Assembly (NCBI RefSeq): GCF_001039355.2
Contig: NW_019775615.1
Coordinates: 151,410 to 215,409 of the forward strand
Direction: 5' to 3'
Length of the DNA stretch: 64,000 nt
Source of the DNA: Lingula anatina
Lineage: Eukaryota > Brachiopoda > Lingulata > Lingulida > Lingulidae
A model generated the notes under the pieces. It was not told where the DNA came from and did not search any database. It saw nothing but the letters and a program-made list of their open reading frames with translations. Made by a program: the position numbers and the translations under genes. This document shows, piece after piece, positions 57,601 through 64,000 of this stretch. Position 1 is the stretch's first letter; every line of letters begins with the position of its first letter.

Positions 57601-59804
57601 TGAAAAATGGAAGCAACTATTTGAAGGCAGACTACAAAATACATATTGAAATGGAGAGCAGTTGTGCAGACCATTGTATTTCGTTTGCCTTATCAGACGA
57701 AGATTCTTGCACTCACATTCATGACCTTCAGTGTGAAAGGTGCTTTGACCTCAGAGAAGTGATGGTTGAAATAGAGCATGCTGTGTCAGATGGGTCCACT
57801 GTATTTAGGTAATGGTGCAAAATATTTGTCATAAAGAAAGTTGTTTCTAAGTGAATTTGATACATACCATGTGACTTCCAGATTATTTGTTGATTTTGAG
57901 TTCACTTACAAAACCAGAGCGTGTCAGCAAATGAAAAAAGTACAAAGCATGTTTCATCATTTCTCAGTAGTAAGATCATGGCTCATAGTATATGCGCATT
58001 GTAATTTTTTCTAAAAAATGGAAAGATAAAAATTTACGAAGACGGTATTTTTTTAAACTAAGTTGGTAATGTGTCAGAAGTGAAAATATATCACACTTTT
58101 TTATTCTTTTTAAGGTATGATGATGAGAGAGAGGAGCTGCTGCATGATGTTAGGCAGGCAAAACAGAGCATTACTATGTGAAAAAAGCACATTGTGCGGT
58201 CTAAAAACCAAGAGCAGGCAAAACATGACGTTTTAGATAAATTGACACCTAACCAAGCATTGATAACAATGGACTGGGCAATGAAATTTCTGCCATCTAG
58301 ATTTAGAGAAGCCCAACAAGAGTGGTTTGGGAAAAAGGGAATTTCTTGGCATGTGACAGCAGCAGTAACAAACAGGGCTGATGATGGCACATATGATGTG
58401 AGCATATCATAACTATACTAAATAATGAGAAAATAACAGAATTGTTTACAGTTATGTTTGGTTATTTTGCCTAAACATGAATTGCTTGTGTAAGTAATGT
58501 TGCACATAGTAAGCTGAATGTAACTATCACCAGAAACTCATGCATTTGAATAAACCTGTTTGCTTTGTTTTCAGATCCACTGCTTCGTGCACATCATAGA
58601 AAAATGTTCACAAAATTGGTTTAGTGTCCTGTCAGTGTTGGAGTCATCCCTCAGTCAGTTAAAAGTGCAAGCTCCAGATGTAAATGAAGTGTTCCTGCGC
58701 TCTGACAATGCCGGTTGTTACCATTGTGCGCCTTTGCTGTTGTCATTACCTCAGCTTTCCAACAGAAGTGGAATAAAAATAAGCCGATATGACTTTAGCG
58801 AAGCACAATCCGGGAAAGACATCTGTGACAGGAAAATAGCTCCACTGAAGTCTCACATCAGAAGATATGTTAACGAAGGCCATGATGTCCTCACAGCAGA
58901 GGATATGTATTCTGCGTGTGAATCTTCTGGCGGTGTTAGGGGCTGTGCAGTTGCTGTAGCAGAGCTGAATCTAGATCAGCAGTCCCTGACCAAACATACC
59001 TGGGTTGGAGTAACAAACTTCAACAATTTCAGTTTTTCTGAGGATGGCGTCACATGTTGGAAGGCATATAACATTGGTGAGGGCACCATCACTCCCAAAG
59101 ATTCTCTCCTCCGCTATGCCAAAGGTCAAGGGGCCACTGGGATTGTCTTGAAGCAAGGCTTTACGGCTCCTTCTGTCCCTGTTGGCACTACAGGTTGGAG
59201 AGCTCCAGCTCAAGAAACAGAGAAGTTTTCCTGTCCCGAGGAACAGTGCGTAAAATTATTTGACACAGAGGATGAGTTGACAAAGCACATCGCGTTTGGC
59301 AATCATCAGTTTGAGATGTACACAGAAACAGAGTATGACAAGATAAGAGTAAAATGGGCCAGCAAACTTGTGGGTGTCAGAGAAGCTGCAACTTCTTCCA
59401 TTAGTGGACAACTGACCCAGTCAGAACCAACAGATTTGCCTGCTGGATGGGCTCTCAAGGGGAGCAGAGGAGGAAAGAGGTACTCCAGAAATGTCAAGGA
59501 GTTTTTGGTAGAAGAGTTCAACAGAGGACTGAACACAGGGAGGAAAGAGAACCCACAGGATGTTTCAAGGAAAATGAAATACTTAACTGACCCAAGCACT
59601 GGGGCAAAGCAGTTTTTGAAAGAGGAGTGGTTGACTAGCCAGCAAATAGCAAGTTACTTCTCCAGACTGGCTACTCTCCAAAAGTGTGGCCGCTTGGTTC
59701 AGCCTGCTCTCTCTGATGAGAATAATGATGATGATGATGCAGTAGTCTGCGAAGTAGAAAGGATTAATCTAGTTCAAACAATAAAAGAGACATTAGAAAT
59801 TTAG
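54609..59804 (+). pseudogene. Spliced C2H2 zinc-finger / RNase-H-like (DDE-type) gene of uncharacterised family, two lesions
   Basis: Ten exons join in frame with GT-AG introns: 54609-55010, 55319-55413, 55675-55818, 55956-56390, 56540-56599, 56673-57014, 57275-57386, 57562-57808, 58115-58397 and 58575-59804, about 1,116 codons once the lesions are allowed for. CAAGATGGCGG gives a strong start. Features in order: Cys/His block (FLRCGFF; CPAHRFGLGLCW), CYKCYQKHK, a Ser/Pro-rich linker, an exon of 20 codons with HFDLHCDICQ, a helical region, IHDLQCERCFDL, a candidate catalytic core (LITMDWAMKFLP; EWFGKKGISWHV; FLRSDNAGCYHCAP; YDFSEAQSGKDICDR), one C2H2 finger (FSCPEEQCVKLF...H.....H) and a basic C-terminal domain with acidic tail. 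Lesions: one base missing near 54,740 and an in-frame TGA at 58179-58181. I recognise the family only from unnamed invertebrate proteins; a transposase origin is inferred from the three acidic motifs. Sequencing error could explain both lesions. Confidence 0.75.
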
Positions 59805-61718
59805 TTGCAGTAGTAGGCAAATGAACAAGGCAGTGAGCCATAGAGACATGTATGGGAAAATTTCCTATCTATAATAATTACGTTTGTTTATTCAGTTCAT
59901 GTTACTTCCTTTTGCTAGATAGAATTGCTCATTGTCCTTTTTAAAATTGTGCTTCTTTTTTACTGTAACTGAAAATGGATCCAAATCTACTGTGAGTAAA
60001 TATAACTTGGGTGCTGCTGATAGAGAAAGATGATCAGTTGTTTTTTCATGGCTGCTTTGAAGTACAATGGTGATATCCAATCTTTCTGTGAACACTATAA
60101 AATGCAATCCAAGAGTAATTGCAGAAACTAGTTTTGTAATCCATTTTTGCATTCCAGAAAGTACATTCATAGTTGTTTTACGTTTATTTTAATAAAAAAA
60201 TCTACTTCTTACCTTGACCTCCTTTTACTCATAAAAAAGATATCACATGCATGGAACTTTGTGTGATGCGGTGGCCTATAGACGAGAGAAACCATTTTCA
60301 AAATCTTTGCATTCCTTTTAATGATATCCAAAGCTAACTGACATTATAAAATGTTAGTTTAAGTGAAAAGTATCCAAAGCCTTTCATAGAGACATTGGGC
60401 AACTGGTTAAGTAAAGTAGATGGTACTGCAGATCACAATTTTAATATACTATTAAAGAACTACCTAAACCTAAGGTATATGTGAAGTATTATTGACCTCA
60501 GGCTGGATGAGGGCGAGATACTCACACACAAACAAAAAAAAAATTGAGATGCCCCATTTAAGTAAATGTTTTGTTGCCATGGCAACATCATTTTTCCCTT
60601 TTTTTATTGCTGAAGTAAATCCATGAAGATTAATCTTTCATTTGATGTAGTTGAAGTACTCTACCACTAATGATTATTTTTAAATATAATTTCAACATTT
60701 TTCATTCTGACGTGCAAAATCACAATTTCTTTTTGTTTTCGGATGGCTCATTAAAGTTGAGGAAAATTAGATCACTAACTTCCCCAAAAGTATTTGTTGT
60801 TAATACTTCTAAGTTATTCACAAGTTATATGGCTCTGTCTGAAAAGTACATTATGTGAGCAGTAAAACATGACAGATCTCAAAATGGCAATATTGCGAGA
60901 ATGGGCTGTTTAAATAATCAGAGTAATTAGTGTACTTTTGAACAGAATTGATGGTGACCATCCTGTATTAATAACATTTTGGATATATTTGTCAGTATCA
61001 AAGCATTGTTTGCATTCTTGACTCTGTTGCTAAGCTTTAATTTGAGTACTGGAAGGAAATCTCTCAACAATTTCTTTACATTTTGATATTGGCCATTTGC
61101 TTTTTCCAATAAATTATGTTAAATTTGAGGTTGTTTTTTTAATATCTTCTGTTGTGTTTAACATACTTTTGAAAACTTGTATTATATGGGTAATATGTGC
61201 TTAGAATCCCTATGCAATTTTATGGCTGTCAACCCTGCAAAAAGGGAGATATGGATGCTTGAACCTTGCTTGGTTGAAAAGTGAGTTTGGGGGGAGGGGT
61301 AATTAAAGTGGGCGTGGCTCGTTAATTTTAGGGTTAAACTGAAACTTAGGAACATATTTTTAATGTCAAATGGTTGGTTTAAATTAGTTAATTATCAATT
61401 TATTTCAAAATGCCACCAATTTTGACATATTTACCCATGAAGTGACTTTATTGATCGAAGCTGAAAATCAGGCCAAAAATGGCCAAAATATCTTATATCA
61501 TGTTATTATTACATCCAATGGTTTCTTTGGGGATTATTGCTCTCAGTGTTAATATCTCCTATATATGTAACTATATACTGAATTTGGTTGAAATCTGTTG
61601 ACCCCCACCCTGCCACCCTCTGACTGGTCTTATCATGGACACACACTTAACAGAAGACCTGCTAGAGGTGTGTGATCTTTAATCTAAATCCAATGATCTG
61701 ATATAACCACCTGTTCTT
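59805..61718. other. Intergenic, no gene recognised
   Basis: AT-rich. Contains a perfect X-box-like palindrome at 60573-60586 and an AATAAA-rich stretch at about 60188 that could end the upstream transcript. Confidence 0.5.
60573..60586. promoter_or_regulatory. X-box-like palindrome GTTGCCATGGCAAC
   Basis: A perfect 14-bp palindrome matching the RFX-factor consensus (GTNRCC...RGYAAC). The nearest start on either side is over 1 kb away, so it may be a chance match. Confidence 0.35.
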
Positions 61719-62125
61719 TTAAGTAGACACATGTTCTTCTTCTATAGTTTTTACTTTAATCCTAATATCCTCATCCAAATCACTGTGTAATCCAGCACTG
61801 TGAACAAAATTTTGTACACAATCTAATGCTGTACTAAGATCTCGAGACGTCTTTAAAAGATCTACATCTCGACAATCATCGACAATAGTTTCTAGTTTAA
61901 TTGCCTGTTTATGCCAACTACCCGGTAGATATGGCAATGGCAGTGCCTCGTATGTAACACCTAATTCTGCTTTTAGTTTCTTCTGCCTCCCCACCTCCCT
62001 CTCAACACACAGTTTGAGAGCTTCTGTGTCTGTTTCTTATTTGTTTTCGTATTTTGCGAACCAGAGTGACTACTGTTTTTTTCTTCCCCTTTATCATGCT
62101 CTTCGGAATTTTCGCGCGTCTCCAT
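61719..62125 (-). CDS. Small coiled-coil-like protein, unidentified; one frameshift
   Basis: AACATGGAGACG gives a good start at 62125. The first frame reads METRENSEEHDKGEEKNSSH and on to TKTNKK. A one-base shift near 62,050 then continues as TEALKLCVEREVGRQKKLKA, ELGVTYEALPLPYLPGSWHK, VDDCRDVDLLKTSRDLSTAL and ends KTIEEEHVST at 61719. In total about 135 residues, hydrophilic, with an acidic start and helical middle. The second part looks like conserved coding sequence (regular charge pattern, no stops) but I do not recognise the family. With no intron in the window and a frameshift it could be a young retrocopy, a gene with a sequencing error, or a gene with a micro-exon structure I missed. 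Confidence 0.5.
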
Positions 62126-62933
62126 GTTTGCTATCTTGGTGCCAAATAGTAACATCCGGGTCTCAGCTGTAGTATTTCATTCATAGTAAACCGTGAGACT
62201 AAGAGAGAAATTGCGCATTCTGAAGCTGTACTGTGAGATGCCGGTTTTAAGTAGCTTCATTTTTCTGAACGGTTTTGGATAGGATATACCTTGGCCATTA
62301 TGGGAAAACTGTTAAGGTTTCCAGGAAAATTCATTTTCTTGCTATATTAAGGGTTTAACCCACTTAGACAGCCTTTCACTACCTGCTGCTACCACAAGCC
62401 TGAATGTGCATAACTTGGAATTCTGTAATACACAAATATATACAAAATAATTACTTAATACACTATGCAGTATGGCCAATGTAACTGTGAACAAATGTGT
62501 TCTCAGATTAACCCTGCCTGACTAAAACTTTACTTCAGGCAAAAAACATTCTACTGACACTGTACTGGTATATAGTCTTTAATAATGCAAAAGTTTACGA
62601 ATAATTGAAAGTCAGAATTGATTACTGTGTGATTTAAATGTCAAAGTTATTTTCTAATAGCACAAAAATTCAAAATGATACTATGGTTATATGTCCATAT
62701 GAAAACTGTTCCTGGTCATGATGACAGCGTGACCTATGAAGACCTGCCCTTTACTATAGTACAAGTTGTATACCACGGAAATCACCACAGAGACAAGAGT
62801 CCGAATTGCTGTGGAACCCTCTTTAGTACATGTTCCTGCACACCTTCTGACTAGACTGACCCTGGACATCTGTATGGTTGAAGAAGTTTTTTCAGTTAAT
62901 AACTTATGAATATCTCTCACTAATCTGAGTCTT

Positions 62934-63149
62934 GCACCCCATTTCCATAGATTAGATCGACCTACTTTAGATCGACCTAACTCCCTGGGGGTTCACGCTA
63001 AATAGCTGTCAGCCGGGCGGACACGAAAGTTAATTACCCCCTTACAGCTTGTAGTAGGCGGGACGGACATTTAAGTCGGATTATCTGAAAGTAATCTAGT
63101 GAGACTCCCCGCGGGGATAGATCGATCTAAAATCTATGGGAATAGAGCC
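62934..63149 (-). mobile_element. GATCGATC MITE family, copy D (reverse orientation)
   Basis: Reverse complement of the element at 10682: CCCATTTCCATAGATTAGAT at the left, GATCGATCTAAAATCTATGG followed by GAATAGAGCC at the right, with the shared interior (TTAATTACCCCCTTACAGCT; GTAGGCGGGACGGACA). The left end carries an extra CGACCTACTTTAGAT duplication. Confidence 0.8.
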
Positions 63150-64000
63150 TAGGTTAAATTTGTGTACACATGGTTTCCAATGGTGAAATGAATTCCTCCT
63201 CTGCGAATTGTGAATATTGTTTGAAATTGTATTTGATTACTTTCCTCAGAGTCAGGCTTCGTACAATAAAGTTCCTGTTTACTTGGAAGTACAGAGCATT
63301 TTCACGAGAGCGCTATCGCGTGTTCTTGACGTCCTTGGACCACACTTCCATATTGACATCATAAATGGGTACGATGTCGTCTGCTTGTACAATTGAGTTT
63401 CACTTTATCAGCACACAGCATTCATTAGGCAAACAAGTCCATTTACTGTTAGGCTGAGTTCAACCGGAAATATTTCTGAGTTCTTATATTTTCCAGTTCC
63501 ATATTTTCTGTTTTATTGTTCATAGTATTTTCTTAGTTTCATAGTTCTAGCATATTTCCATAAAATACATTTCCGTACATTTCCTAAATTTCCCTGAAAC
63601 TGTAAATAAAAAATAAATAAAGATAAATAGACACTATATTAAACAATGCACTATTAACCTGCTATTATACCCATATTATTAAGATATTTCTTTCATAAAA
63701 AAATAATGAAAACAATTTACCTCTTTGAGGCCTAAACACTTCTTGGTTGTGTGACACTAGCTAAATTTCTACTGAGACATATTAAACGCTTTGACGTAAT
63801 ACACTTGGTTGCAGCACGTGCAAACCGAGACGAGAGCAACTACAGTTACACTTCCATTTCTTCAGCTGAAGTCTTTAGGTTAATCTTTCTTCGGACCCAA
63901 CATGAACTCTGTTAGGGCAAGTTTAAATTAAGTCAGCTGCCAATCAAATGCCCAGTGTTTTCTGCAAATCTCTGCTTTTGGGGCAAATATTGAAAACTTC
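63150..64000. other. Nothing recognised to the window end
   Basis: AT-rich with a few short ORFs, none with recognisable content. Confidence 0.5.

Noticed and set aside
58179-58181. TGA as a selenocysteine codon
   Set aside because: No SECIS-like structure was noticed and the gene carries another lesion; mutation or error is simpler.

Overview
The window is nuclear DNA of an animal, most likely a marine invertebrate. It is AT-rich. Its genes have many short exons with GT-AG introns (one GC-AG). Single-copy animal genes sit among many decayed DNA transposons, a tyrosine-recombinase (DIRS/Ngaro-type) retroelement and LINE/LTR-gag scraps. I cannot name the species. The assembly looks like an unphased draft of a heterozygous genome: three single-N positions each separate two adjacent near-identical stretches, so several apparent duplications are probably unmerged haplotype overlaps.

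Layout, 0-31 kb (host genes). The 3' part of a coiled-coil/CAP-Gly protein gene (+, 306-3454) ends in a duplicated 3' flank, each copy carrying its own MITE with a 5-bp target-site duplication. A complete nine-exon gene for mitochondrial ribosomal protein uL3m (MRPL3, -, 5154-9857) lies head-to-head with URI1 (unconventional prefoldin RPB5 interactor, +, ending at 30700); the first exons of both are repeated by the 2,057-bp duplication at 9069-13183. A four-exon C-type lectin gene (-, 14913-22664) lies wholly inside the large fourth intron of URI1. Introns carry microsatellites, 159-bp and ~338-bp tandem repeats, a minisatellite, a LINE tail and copies of a MITE family with GATCGATC-bearing ends.

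32-54 kb (mobile-element graveyard). In order: a 399-bp repeat with a long hairpin (copies at 32.7 and 46.8 kb); a decayed DIRS/Ngaro-like element; a pogo/CENP-B-type transposase pseudogene whose C-terminal part contains an OTU cysteine-protease domain and a PHD-like zinc finger, joined at its N-terminus to hAT transposase sequence, with a second, internally deleted copy; a separate multi-exon hAT pseudogene; a 555-bp element with 39-bp terminal inverted repeats; a MULE-like pseudogene with a CG-1-like N-terminal domain; a Ty3/gypsy-like gag fragment; and a small BEL/Pao (DUF1759) fragment next to a homopolymer tract.

54-64 kb. A ten-exon gene (+, 54609-59804) encodes a protein of about 1,116 residues with cysteine pairs, a putative RNase-H-like (DDE) core and a C2H2 finger. 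It belongs to a family I recognise only as uncharacterised invertebrate proteins. It carries just one frameshift and one in-frame TGA. A small unidentified ORF pair (-, 61719-62125) and another MITE copy follow.

Most unusual items: the transposase-OTU-zinc-finger architecture, the hAT/pogo chimeric ORF with its templated-filler deletion derivative, and the nearly intact spliced transposase-like gene at the right end.
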